The position numbers and the translations under genes are program-made. The notes under the pieces were generated by a model that saw only the letters and a list, made by a program, of their open reading frames with translations, ran no database searches and was not told where the DNA came from. From an uncultured Zoogloea sp. (lineage in GTDB: Bacteria > Pseudomonadota > Gammaproteobacteria > Burkholderiales > Rhodocyclaceae), in assembly GCA_937967645.1 (NCBI GenBank), contig CALBTT010000081.1:1-64000 (forward strand): DNA of 64,000 nt. Direction: 5' to 3'. This document shows positions 1 to 8,340 of the stretch, piece by piece. Every line of letters starts with the position of its first letter. Within the stretch, counting starts at the first letter, position 1.

Positions 1-744
1 CTGGCCGGCCAGGTTGACGATGCGCGGGTCGGCCGCGGCGATGCGGGCCGCCGCCGGCTGGTCCGCCGGCCCGCCGAGGATCACCGGAGTCAGGCCGGTG
101 GCGGCGATGAGCTGTGGCGCCAGGGCCTGCCAGGCATCTTCGAACCAGTGCTTCTGGGGCCGCGTGGTGAAGGGAGCGAAGACCGCGAAACGCCCCGCCT
201 GCAGGCCATGGGCCTCGAGCTTCTGTGCCGCCGCCGCCTCGGTCTCCGGCGCCAGCGTGAGGGTGGGCAGGAAATCCCCTGCATCAAAACCCATCTGCTG
301 CGCCAGGTACTGGTATTCGGAGCCGATACGGGCCTTTTCACCGCCCCGGGGGATGACCTCGCTCATCAGCCACTGGCTGCCTTCCTTGGACCCCAGGCCG
401 ACCCGCCGCGGGGCACCGGACAGCCAGGTGAGGAAACCGCTCTTGAGCAAGCCCTGCAGATCCACCGCCACATCGAAGCGCCGGGCATGAAGCTCGCGCC
501 GGAACTGGCGCACACGCCCCAGCAGTTCGAGCTTGCGGCCCGACTTCCAGAGCTTCACCCAGTCGGCCTTCGACCAGGTAATGACCTCGTCAATGGCCGG
601 ATCGGGCAGCAGCAGTTCGTGGATGCCCGGCTCGACCAGCCACGCGATGTGGGCGTCCGGATGAGTGCGGCGGATGGCGGCAGGCAGGGCCGAGGCGAAC
701 ACCACGTCGCCGATGGCCGAGCTGCGGACGATCAGGATGCGCAT
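1..744 (-). CDS. waaC: Lipopolysaccharide heptosyltransferase I (WaaC/RfaC), 3' end cut by the window
   Basis: GT9-family enzyme that adds the first L-glycero-D-manno-heptose to Kdo of the LPS inner core at the cytoplasmic face of the inner membrane. The frame is open from an ATG at 744 to base 1 (248 codons, no stop), so the C-terminus lies outside. The start reads MRILIVRSSAIGDVVFASAL, the usual GT9 N-terminus with the GD pair. Later stretches DVAVDLQGLLKS, PRRVG and FAPFTTRPQKHW are typical of WaaC. The ATG overlaps the TGA of the upstream GT9 gene, implying translational coupling. WaaC rather than WaaF is chosen from the DLQGLLKS and KHW signatures; a related GT9 member is possible. Confidence 0.85.
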   Translation of the reverse strand, partial: MRILIVRSSAIGDVVFASALPAAIRRTHPDAHIAWLVEPGIHELLLPDPAIDEVITWSKADWVKLWKSGRKLELLGRVRQFRRELHARRFDVAVDLQGLLKSGFLTWLSGAPRRVGLGSKEGSQWLMSEVIPRGGEKARIGSEYQYLAQQMGFDAGDFLPTLTLAPETEAAAAQKLEAHGLQAGRFAVFAPFTTRPQKHWFEDAWQALAPQLIAATGLTPVILGGPADQPAAARIAAADPRIVNLAGQ

Positions 745-1787
745 CAGGAAGCCGCCCCTGCCGCGACGGCCCCCATGCCGGGAGCCTCCAGCCCGGCCAG
801 GCGCGCCAGCACCGCGTCCACCGTGATGGAGGCCATACCCTCGCCGGCCAGGGCCTGGAGCAGCGGATCGTGGGCCAGCGGCGGGGTGGCGCCGAACAGC
901 CCCAGCGCGGGAATACCGTTGGCCACGGCCATGTTGAGCACCCCCGTGTCGTTGCCGACGCAGTACTGGCAATGACGCAGCAAGGCCGCCGAGCGCTGCA
1001 CGGAGGGCTGGGCAGAGACCAGCACGCGGGCACGCAGCCCGGCCGGCAAGGCCTGCAGGACGGCGTTGGCGGGCTCCGCCTCGGCAGGCCCCCCCAGCAG
1101 CACCACGCTGCCCCCGCGCTCGGCGATGGCCGCGGCAAGCGCCGCGAAGCGCTCTGCGCCCCAGTTCTTGCGCGGTTCGGAAGTCCCGATGGAAAAGGCG
1201 TAGCGCGGCCCCGGGAAGGCGGCCAGATCACGTCCAGCCTCCGCCAGCACGTCGGGCAGCACCTTCATGCGCGGCACCACCGGCCCATCGACCAGCCCGT
1301 GGGCCACGCAGAAGGCCGTGGCCTCTGGATAGACCCAGTTCCCCGGGCCGTCGTAGGGACGGATGTAGGGCGGACGGTTGAGCAGCAGGCGCTCCCCCGC
1401 GCTGAATCCGAAACCCGCCCGCTGGGGGATGCCGGCCAGCAGGGCCAGCAGGGCGTAGCGGGCGCGGCCGGAGAAGATGTAGATGCGCTCGAAGCGCTGC
1501 GCACGCAGCTCGCCGACAAAAGCCAGCTGGGCCCCCAGCCCGTCGTGACGGCCGACGCGGCGCTCGCTCTTGCGTGGCTTGCGATCAAACTCGATGACGC
1601 CCTCGATGCAGTCTTCCGCCGCCAGCACTTCGGCGGCCCGGCACGACGGGCGGGCGATCACGCTGACCTTTCCCCCTGCGCTGACGGCCGCAATGGCCCG
1701 CAGATAGGGAATGTGCCAGACCAGATCGCCGATGCCACTGCGATGGTGGACAACGACGGTGCGGGGAAACGACGGGGGATGAGACAT
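744..1787 (-). CDS. Glycosyltransferase family 9 protein (heptosyltransferase-like)
   Basis: 347-residue GT9 protein, probably an LPS-core sugar transferase. The N-terminal motif VVVHHRSGIGDLVWHIPYL matches the GT9 donor fold. The C-terminal half has FSIGTSEPRKNWGAERF and CVGNDTGVLNMAVANGIPALGLFG, the usual nucleotide-sugar binding region. I chose the ATG at 1787 because the family motif begins about ten residues later; in-frame ATG (1805) and TTG (1823) starts also exist. It ends in a one-base overlap with waaC and follows the GT25 gene, in the same direction. The exact sugar cannot be told from sequence; WaaF or a core-extending heptosyltransferase are the obvious options. Confidence 0.8.
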   Translation of the reverse strand: MSHPPSFPRTVVVHHRSGIGDLVWHIPYLRAIAAVSAGGKVSVIARPSCRAAEVLAAEDCIEGVIEFDRKPRKSERRVGRHDGLGAQLAFVGELRAQRFERIYIFSGRARYALLALLAGIPQRAGFGFSAGERLLLNRPPYIRPYDGPGNWVYPEATAFCVAHGLVDGPVVPRMKVLPDVLAEAGRDLAAFPGPRYAFSIGTSEPRKNWGAERFAALAAAIAERGGSVVLLGGPAEAEPANAVLQALPAGLRARVLVSAQPSVQRSAALLRHCQYCVGNDTGVLNMAVANGIPALGLFGATPPLAHDPLLQALAGEGMASITVDAVLARLAGLEAPGMGAVAAGAAS

Positions 1788-1827
1788 CGGAGCGGAGAGC
1801 GGCATCACGCCGGGGCACGTCAATCCG

Positions 1828-2562
1828 TCATTTTGCCTGATTGGCCGCCTGGCTGCGTCGCTGCAAGCGGCGCGCCAGCAGGAAGACCCGCAGCTTGCGA
1901 CGCTGCGCCTCCGTCACCTGGGCCAGGTGGCGGGCCAGGGTCTTGCGCTTGCCGCTGCCGAAGCGCCCATGGATGCTGCTGGCAATGGTGCTGTCCTCCT
2001 CGACCACCGCGGGCGTGACCACCGGCACGTACAGATCGTGCTTCCAGTAGGCATCCAGCGTGGTGTCGATCGGCGCACGGGGAACCGGCAGGGCCGCCAG
2101 CAGCCGGCGCGCCCCCGCCTGGGTCACCAGATAGCCCTGGGTGCCACTGGGGTTCTTGCTGGGCAGCACCAGGCGGCGGCCGCCGGGCAAGGCCCCGAGG
2201 GTGATGCCGCGCACGGGGCGCAGGGCCGACAGGCGCACCGCATCCACCGGATAGCCCAGCGCCAGGACCCCCTGAGCGACCTCGAGCAGTGCCGGGTCGA
2301 GCAGCACATCGTCCTCCAGGATGATGGCGGCCGGCAGCCCCTGCTCCACCACGGTCTCCCAGAAACGCACATGAGACAGATAACAGCCCAGCTCCCCTGG
2401 CGACAGGCCAGGCTCGGTGCCGGCAGGCAAGCTGCCCCGGTCGATGCGCGCGCCCTCGACGGCGGGCAGGATCTCCGCCTCCAGCCCGAGGGCCGCCAGC
2501 CGCTCGCGCATGATCCGCAGACGATCGGTGGCACGGGGCAGATTGAGCACAAATATCTTCAT
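1828..2562 (-). CDS. Glycosyltransferase family 25 (LPS outer-core sugar transferase)
   Basis: 244-residue GT25 protein of the LgtB/LpsA type, which adds galactose-like sugars to LPS or lipooligosaccharide. It starts MKIFVLNLPRATDRLRIM, a standard GT25 opening, and carries GELGCYLSHVRFW and the metal/donor motif AAIILEDDVLL, followed by TQGYLVTQAGARRLL. The C-terminal ~40 residues are strongly basic, consistent with peripheral attachment to the inner membrane. It is the first gene of a minus-strand trio with the GT9 gene and waaC (40 bp to the GT9 start). The sugar specificity is unknown. Confidence 0.85.
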   Translation of the reverse strand: MKIFVLNLPRATDRLRIMRERLAALGLEAEILPAVEGARIDRGSLPAGTEPGLSPGELGCYLSHVRFWETVVEQGLPAAIILEDDVLLDPALLEVAQGVLALGYPVDAVRLSALRPVRGITLGALPGGRRLVLPSKNPSGTQGYLVTQAGARRLLAALPVPRAPIDTTLDAYWKHDLYVPVVTPAVVEEDSTIASSIHGRFGSGKRKTLARHLAQVTEAQRRKLRVFLLARRLQRRSQAANQAK

Positions 2563-2759
2563 GATGAAAAAACGCCGTTCGAAAGGGCCGCCCCCCGGAC
2601 TCCAGCCGCGGAGTGAGCGTTTCTGTAAAGATGGAGGCGCGAATGGTAACAGGCCGTAAAGGTGATGGTGCCTGGCCGGGTGGGCCGTATCTCACCGGGC
2701 GGGATTGGGTTACTCTCCGGGCCGGTCCCAAGCAGCACCCGCACTCTGGCGCTTTTTAC

Positions 2760-3584
2760 TTGAAACTCGATCTCTCCACCCTCAGCCTGGCCTGTGTAGA
2801 CACCCTCCACCCGGAGCTGGCGGTCCAGGCCATGATGCGCTGCCTGCAGCACGCCCGCTTCGGCGAGGCCAAGCTGCTGACCCGCCCCGGCTTCCGCTCA
2901 CCGGACCCGCGCATCGAGGTGGTCAACACAAGCGCGATCAACAGCCGCGACACCTACTCGGCTTTCATGGTCAAGGAGCTCGGCCAGCTCTGTTCCGGCA
3001 GCCATGTGCTGGTCGTGCAATGGGACGGCTTCCTGCTCGATCCGTCCGCGTGGGATCCGGCCTTTCTCGACTACGACTACATCGGCGCCCCCTGGCCGCA
3101 CCGCGCCGAACCGGTGGGCAACGGCGGTTTCTCCCTGCGCTCACGACGCCTGCTCGAGGCGCTCGCCGACCCGGAGATCCGCGAACTCCACCCGGAAGAC
3201 GCCTGCATCTGCGAACGCTACCGCGCATTGCTCGAAAGCCGCCACGGGATCCGCTTCGCCCCCCTCGAGCTGGCCCGCCGCTTTGCCTTCGAGCTGGAGC
3301 CCCCGAAGGGGCCGACCTTCGGCTTCCACGGGCTGTTCAATTTCCACCGCGCCCTGCCCGACGACAGCCTGAACACGTGGCTGGCCGCTGCGCCCGCCCC
3401 CCTGCTGATGTCCGTGCCGGCCCGGCGCCTGCTGAAGAACCTGATCCGCAGCAACCAGCACGCCGCCGCGCGCCACATCCTGCGGGCACGCGGCGAAGGG
3501 CCGCTGCCGATGAAGCTCGACACCTTCAAGCTCAACGGCGTGCTGGCCCTGCGCCGCTGGCGCGGCCAGGACGGTAATGACTAG
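2760..3584 (+). CDS. DUF5672 family protein (putative glycosyltransferase)
   Basis: About 274 residues, with VQWDGFLLDPSAWDPAFLDYDYIGAPWPH and VGNGGFSLRS regions characteristic of DUF5672, a family usually found in polysaccharide loci and thought to be glycosyltransferases; function here is inference. It is the only plus-strand gene inside the LPS cluster, divergent from the GT25 gene and convergent with the O-antigen ligase (3 bp between stops). The start is uncertain. TTG at 2760 gives a protein beginning with the conserved LSLACVDT strand. An ATG at 2643 has a good GGAGG at 2633-2637, but the 39 extra codons do not look protein-like. Confidence 0.72.
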   Translation: MKLDLSTLSLACVDTLHPELAVQAMMRCLQHARFGEAKLLTRPGFRSPDPRIEVVNTSAINSRDTYSAFMVKELGQLCSGSHVLVVQWDGFLLDPSAWDPAFLDYDYIGAPWPHRAEPVGNGGFSLRSRRLLEALADPEIRELHPEDACICERYRALLESRHGIRFAPLELARRFAFELEPPKGPTFGFHGLFNFHRALPDDSLNTWLAAAPAPLLMSVPARRLLKNLIRSNQHAAARHILRARGEGPLPMKLDTFKLNGVLALRRWRGQDGND

Positions 3585-3587
3585 CGG

Positions 3588-4865
3588 CTAGCGGGCCGGC
3601 GTGGCCGGATGGGCACCGGCGGCAAATACCGCCAGCATCACCGTGAAGGTCAGCGCCCCGAGGGACGAGGCGAACATCGAGCCCACGTTGGAGAACACGA
3701 ACTCACCGAGCAGCAGCATCAGCCCCCAGGTGGCGAAGAGGCGCTTGTCCGGGTCCGCGGCACGGCGCTGGGCGGCAAAGAAGCCCACCATGCCGATCCA
3801 GAAGGCCAGCATCGCCAGGGTGCCCAAGACTCCGGTGGTGGTGAGGTGGTCGATGAACAGGTTGTGCAGGCCATTGAAGTTGATCAGGATCGGGGGCAGC
3901 ACCCCGGCCGCCGCCGCGGCCTCCACCGCAGCACGGAAGTTGGCCATGCCGAGTCCCAGCCAGGGATGGGCGAGGAACTGCTCCCAGCCCCACTGCCAGC
4001 TCAGCAGGCGCAGCCCCAGCGACGTTTCGCGGGCACTCGCCGCCGCCGGATCGGCCTGATAGGCCAGCACCTCGAACACCCCCTCCTCCACGCGCCCCCA
4101 GATCCGCTGGCCGATCAGCACCGCCACCAGCACCACGAGGACGCCGGCCAGCACCAGGGGGCGCCGCGGCAGACGCTGTCGCCCGGGCATCTGCAGGGCC
4201 AGCAGGGCCATCAGGGGCAGGGCCACCCAGGCCGAGCGCGTCCCGGACAGGATGGCCGCCACCGTGCCGCCGATGATCGCCAGCGGCACCAGCAGGGGCA
4301 GACCGGCATGGCCACGCCCCTTGCCCGCCGCCACCCCGCCGGCCAGGGCCACCATGGCCACCACCGCGCTGTAGTTGCCGAAGGGCCCCGGGCTCGAGAA
4401 CGGCCCCATCGGGCGCCCCGAGTTGAGGGCCAGCAGGCCTTCACCACCGCCACCGGCCAAGGCCGCCAGGGCCACCAGCATGCAGCCCGTACCGGCGACG
4501 GCGAGCCCCCGCAGCACCGACACCCGCGCCACGCCGACGCGCCGGAACAACAGGTAGACCAGGATGGCGGCCAGCAGGTGGGCGGGCCGGTCGAGCAGCC
4601 GGAAATTCCAGCCGAGCAGGGCCATGTTGAGCACGTAGGCCGCCGGCAGGATGGCCGCGGCCAGCATGAAGCGGCGATCCAGCGCATCGAGGCGGTGGCC
4701 CGGCAGGCACACCGCCGCCAGGCCGAGCAGCGCCATCAGGACGGCGCAGGCCTTGGCCAGCCCGGCGGACACCACCAGGCCGGCGAAGAAGAAGGGGAGC
4801 AGCCAGGACACACGGGCAGCCAGCCAGGCGGGACGCCGGGCGAAGGTGGAGGAGAGGGACATCAT
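3588..4865 (-). CDS. waaL: O-antigen ligase / Wzy-type polymerase family membrane protein
   Basis: 425-residue inner-membrane protein with about ten hydrophobic segments and the Wzy_C/O-antigen-ligase signatures: IIGGTVAAILSGTRSAWVAL in the middle, then a periplasmic loop with HPWLGLGMANFRA and LHNLFIDHLTTTGVLG. WaaL joins undecaprenyl-linked O-antigen to lipid A-core on the periplasmic face; sequence alone does not separate ligase from Wzy polymerase. The start is set at the ATG pair 4865/4862, four bases after the stop of the upstream gene; an upstream extension of the frame would run inside that gene. The symbol is provisional. Confidence 0.78.
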   Translation of the reverse strand: MMSLSSTFARRPAWLAARVSWLLPFFFAGLVVSAGLAKACAVLMALLGLAAVCLPGHRLDALDRRFMLAAAILPAAYVLNMALLGWNFRLLDRPAHLLAAILVYLLFRRVGVARVSVLRGLAVAGTGCMLVALAALAGGGGEGLLALNSGRPMGPFSSPGPFGNYSAVVAMVALAGGVAAGKGRGHAGLPLLVPLAIIGGTVAAILSGTRSAWVALPLMALLALQMPGRQRLPRRPLVLAGVLVVLVAVLIGQRIWGRVEEGVFEVLAYQADPAAASARETSLGLRLLSWQWGWEQFLAHPWLGLGMANFRAAVEAAAAAGVLPPILINFNGLHNLFIDHLTTTGVLGTLAMLAFWIGMVGFFAAQRRAADPDKRLFATWGLMLLLGEFVFSNVGSMFASSLGALTFTVMLAVFAAGAHPATPAR

Positions 4866-4869
4866 GAAT

Positions 4870-5925
4870 TCACGGGACAGGCAGCAGATCGACACCCGTG
4901 GTGCGGAAGGCGTCTTCCATCTGGCGCCGCTCGGCCTCGGACTTGAAACGCACCCGCTCCCAGCCGAAAGCCACCACCGGCGTGCTGGCAGGCGCCGTCT
5001 GGCGGGCAAACAGCAGGGCGCTGGAGCGCACCCCGACCACCGCGTCGTAGGCGGTGTTGGCCAGGTGCACCTCGAGGGGTTCGTCGAGGGTCACCACCGT
5101 ATAGTCGGAGTGGTTCAGCTCCAGCTCGGGATCCTTGGGGTGGCCCTTGTAGAACACCCGCCCGATCCCCTCGGCAGCCAGCCAGGCGTGGATGGCCTGG
5201 CTCACGGCATCCCGATCGGCGGCCTTCATCAGGCCCGCCCCGACCAGCGGCTGGCCGATCACCAGGGCCGTCCGCAGGGCACCGGACGCGGCGCGGCTGC
5301 CTGCTCGCGGGGTGACCAGCGGCGGCAACACCACCGCCTTGCCCAGGGGGTATTCGTGGGGCAGGCCGGGGATCACATAGATCCGGTCGCAGAAGGGCGC
5401 GTCGGAACCGATGCGGTCGCCGGAAAAGCACCAGTAGTCCAGCTCCGGCGCCAGCAGGCGGCGCAGCTTGCGGACGTACTGGGCCAGGCGCTTGACGGCG
5501 GACAGAGGATAGCGGCGGATGCTGATGATGCCGTCGGGCAGGATGCGGGCATGCATCCGGCGCGCCCCGCAGGCCCTCGGCAGGGCCCTCAGGAAGTAGT
5601 TGATGGCTTCGGTGTCGAACACCGCGCTGTGGATATGCACGGTGTCGCAGGGCCCCACCAGGCCGGCCACCAGGCGGATGTTCTCGCGCTGGCGGCGCAG
5701 CCGGCCGAACAGGCCGGGCAGCGGCTCCCAGCGGGGCCAGGGCATGTAGGTGGCGGCGTCCCAGTCTTCCGCACGGACAATCGGGGTGACGCCGGGCTTG
5801 TACCACACCAGCACCTGGCGGGCGCCGGCCTCGAAGTTCTCGGCGATGCGCCACGCTGCCAGGTATTGCAGCGGCGAGGCGACGAAATAGACGGCGACGC
5901 GCCCGGTGCGCTCCCGGCCGGCCAC
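4870..5925 (-). CDS. GT52/polysialyltransferase-like glycosyltransferase
   Basis: 351-residue soluble protein starting with GTG two bases below the msbA stop. The N-terminus VAVYFVASPLQYLAAWRIAE resembles the SPLQ start of GT52 and polysialyltransferase-like enzymes. The middle has VHIHSAVFDTEAINYF and LPDGIISI. The C-terminal half has RVFYKGHPKDPE and AYDAVVGVRSSALLFA, equivalent to the KxHP and donor-binding SSAL motifs of that group. It probably adds a terminal sugar to LPS. The family call is from motif resemblance only. It lies between msbA and the ligase in a tightly packed operon. Confidence 0.6.
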   Translation of the reverse strand: MAGRERTGRVAVYFVASPLQYLAAWRIAENFEAGARQVLVWYKPGVTPIVRAEDWDAATYMPWPRWEPLPGLFGRLRRQRENIRLVAGLVGPCDTVHIHSAVFDTEAINYFLRALPRACGARRMHARILPDGIISIRRYPLSAVKRLAQYVRKLRRLLAPELDYWCFSGDRIGSDAPFCDRIYVIPGLPHEYPLGKAVVLPPLVTPRAGSRAASGALRTALVIGQPLVGAGLMKAADRDAVSQAIHAWLAAEGIGRVFYKGHPKDPELELNHSDYTVVTLDEPLEVHLANTAYDAVVGVRSSALLFARQTAPASTPVVAFGWERVRFKSEAERRQMEDAFRTTGVDLLPVP

Positions 5926-5926
5926 C

Positions 5927-7669
5927 TCAGGCCTCTTCCTTGAGCTGCTCGCCGCTGGCCAGCAGGCGGGCGTAGGCCTGGCCGCGGGCGACCAGTTCGT
6001 CGTGGGTGCCGGTCTCGACGATGCGGCCGCGCTCCATCACCACGATCAGGTCCGCGTCGCGGATGGTGGACAGGCGGTGGGCAATGACGATCACGGTCCG
6101 GTTGCGGCGCAGCTCCACCAGGGCATCCTTGACCGCCCGCTCGGACTCGTTGTCGAGGGCCGAGGTGGCCTCGTCGAGCAGCAGGACCGGCGCGTCACGC
6201 AGGAAGGCGCGGGCGATGGCGATACGCTGACGCTGCCCCCCGGAGAGCTGGCTGCCGTTGGCGCCGACCCGGGTGGCGAGGCCGTCGGGCAGCTTGTCGA
6301 TGAACTCCATCGCATGGGCGGCGCGGGCCGCCGCGATGATCTCGGCCTCGGGCACGTCGGGCCGGCCATAGGCGATGTTGGCGGCGATGCTGTCGTCGAA
6401 CAGCACCACCTGCTGGCCCACCCAGCCCAGCTGGGCGCGCAGGTGGGCCAGGGGCAGGCTGTCCAGCGCCTGGCCATCGAGCAGGATGCGGCCGCTGCCC
6501 GGCTCGTAGAAACGGGCGATCAGGTTGACCAGGGTGCTCTTGCCGCTGCCGGAGGCCCCCACCAGCGCCACCGTCCGGCCGGGCTGCACGTCCAGGCTGA
6601 AATGCTGCAAGGCCTGCTCGGCCTGGCCCGGGTAGCTGAAGCTCACATCGTCGAAGCGCAGCGCACCGGTGGCCCGCGGGCGGGTGCCGGTGGCGGTATC
6701 CACCTCGGGCAGGGTGTCGAGCAGCTCGAAGATGCTCTGGGCGCCGGCCAGGCCGCGCTGGATCACCGCATTGATGTTGGTCAGGCGGCGGATCGGCTCG
6801 AAGAGCATCGACATGGCGGTGACGAAGGAGACGAATTCACCCGGAGTGAGCTTGTCCTGGGCCGACAGGGAGCTGGCCGTCCAGATCACCGTGGCCACCG
6901 CCGCGGCGGCCAGCACCTGAACCAGGGGCACGTTCACCGCCGACACGCGTACCGTGCGCATGGTCTGGCTGCGCAGGCGCTCGGCCACCTCGGCGAAACG
7001 CCGGTCTTCGTGGTCGTGGGTGCCGAAGAGCTTGATCTCGCGCACCCCGCCGAGGGTCTCCTCGACCATCCCGGTGAGGCGGCCGGTGGTCTCCTGCATC
7101 TGCTGGTTGGAGCCGCGCAGCTTGCGGCTGGCCACCCGGATCAGCCAGGCCACCACCGGGGCGATGGCGACGATGACGAGGGTCAGCTCCCAGGCGGTGT
7201 AGATCAGGTAGCCGGTGAGGCCGATGATGATCAGGGTGTCGCGCACCACGATGATCCAGGCGTTGGACAGGGCCGCGCCGACCTGGGGGATGTCGTAGAG
7301 GATGCGCGACAGCATGCGCCCGCCGGTCTCCGCCTGGTGCACCGGGATGGGCAGGTGCATCTGGTGGCGGAAGACCTGCTGGCGCAGGTCGGTGATGGCC
7401 TTGTTGGCGATCCACTGGCTGGACACGTTGGCCACGTACTCGGCCACCCCCTTGGCCAGGAAGGCCAGCATCAGGAACAGGGGCACCTGCCACTGGGCCA
7501 CCGGGCTCTTCTTGATCAGGCTCTCGTCCACCAGGGGCTTGAGCAGGCCGGGCAGCACCGGCTCGAGGGAGGCGGCGGCGATCATGGCCAGGATGGACAG
7601 GACCACCACCCGGCCATACGGGCGGATGGAACCGAGAAGGCGCTTGTAGAGCTGGATGGAGTCTTTCAT
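5927..7669 (-). CDS. msbA: Lipid A export ABC transporter, permease/ATP-binding protein MsbA
   Basis: 580-residue half-transporter that flips lipid A-core across the inner membrane as a homodimer. An N-terminal six-helix domain (to about residue 310) is followed by an ATPase domain with Walker A GASGSGKST, Q-loop VGQQVVLF, signature LSGGQRQRIAIARAF, Walker B VLLLDEATSALD and the H-loop IAHRLSTI. The ATG at 7669 begins MKDSIQLYKRLLGSIRPY; the open frame continues upstream into the phosphatase gene but is not MsbA-like. It overlaps the stop of that upstream gene by four bases, so the two are translationally coupled. Confidence 0.95.
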   Translation of the reverse strand: MKDSIQLYKRLLGSIRPYGRVVVLSILAMIAAASLEPVLPGLLKPLVDESLIKKSPVAQWQVPLFLMLAFLAKGVAEYVANVSSQWIANKAITDLRQQVFRHQMHLPIPVHQAETGGRMLSRILYDIPQVGAALSNAWIIVVRDTLIIIGLTGYLIYTAWELTLVIVAIAPVVAWLIRVASRKLRGSNQQMQETTGRLTGMVEETLGGVREIKLFGTHDHEDRRFAEVAERLRSQTMRTVRVSAVNVPLVQVLAAAAVATVIWTASSLSAQDKLTPGEFVSFVTAMSMLFEPIRRLTNINAVIQRGLAGAQSIFELLDTLPEVDTATGTRPRATGALRFDDVSFSYPGQAEQALQHFSLDVQPGRTVALVGASGSGKSTLVNLIARFYEPGSGRILLDGQALDSLPLAHLRAQLGWVGQQVVLFDDSIAANIAYGRPDVPEAEIIAAARAAHAMEFIDKLPDGLATRVGANGSQLSGGQRQRIAIARAFLRDAPVLLLDEATSALDNESERAVKDALVELRRNRTVIVIAHRLSTIRDADLIVVMERGRIVETGTHDELVARGQAYARLLASGEQLKEEA

Positions 7670-8328
7670 TCCCGGTGCAGGACCTTGTCCACGATGAGGC
7701 TGGCCCAGCCTTCGGCCCGGAAACGGTTGTGCATCTCGAGGCGGTTGTATTCGGTGTCCACCCACTCCAGGAAACCGATGGGTGACTGGCGGTTGCGGGC
7801 CACATAGGTGGCGAAGAAGAAGTCGAGCACGCCGGTCTTGGCCCCCTTGAAATGGCCGTACTTCCAGCCCAGCTCGCTCATCGCGTCCTCCACCGGGTGG
7901 CCCAGGTGCAGGATGCGGTACAGGGCCGCGCCGATGCCCGCCCGGTCGGCGCCGGACTTGCAGTGCAGCAGGGCCGGATACTCAAGGGACTTGAAGAGGT
8001 CGTCCATGGCGTGGACCTCTTCGATCTCGGGTGGGGTGCGGGAGTACAGCTTGATGTCGTGGAGGGTGATCCCGAGCTGCTCGCAGGCCTCCTTCTCCAG
8101 GGCGTAGGAGCCATAGCCATGGGCGCCGCGCAGGTTGATCACGGTGCGCAGGCCCAGCTTCTCGCGGTATTTGCGGAGCTGGGCCGGGCTGGGCTGGCTG
8201 CTGCGGTACATGCCGCCGCCCAGGTTGTAGAGGTTGTTGTACACGGCGCGGATCGCCCCGTGGTCCACCAGGTGCATGTCCAGCCAGGCGCGGACGCGGC
8301 CGCTGGTGGTCGAGATGTCCATGATCAT
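7666..8328 (-). CDS. Tyrosine/dual-specificity phosphatase-like protein
   Basis: 220 residues with the cysteine-phosphatase signature CX5R in LLHCKSGADRAGIGAALYRI and an upstream YRSSQPSPAQLRKYREKLGL / TVINLRG region common to bacterial dual-specificity phosphatases. The general-acid Asp may be in the HAMDDLF segment. It is cytoplasmic by prediction (no signal peptide). It sits 12 bp below rfaE1 and overlaps msbA by four bases. That position suggests a substrate linked to LPS or its regulation, perhaps a sugar phosphate or a BY-kinase target; this is inference. The start is the ATG at 8328, with a second ATG at 8322. Confidence 0.8.
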   Translation of the reverse strand: MIMDISTTSGRVRAWLDMHLVDHGAIRAVYNNLYNLGGGMYRSSQPSPAQLRKYREKLGLRTVINLRGAHGYGSYALEKEACEQLGITLHDIKLYSRTPPEIEEVHAMDDLFKSLEYPALLHCKSGADRAGIGAALYRILHLGHPVEDAMSELGWKYGHFKGAKTGVLDFFFATYVARNRQSPIGFLEWVDTEYNRLEMHNRFRAEGWASLIVDKVLHRE

Positions 8329-8340
8329 CGGGCGGGTTCC

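Noticed and set aside
5906..7807. A 633-codon open frame opposite msbA
   Set aside because: Antisense shadow with Gln/Gly/His-rich composition; MsbA motifs are complete in the opposite strand.
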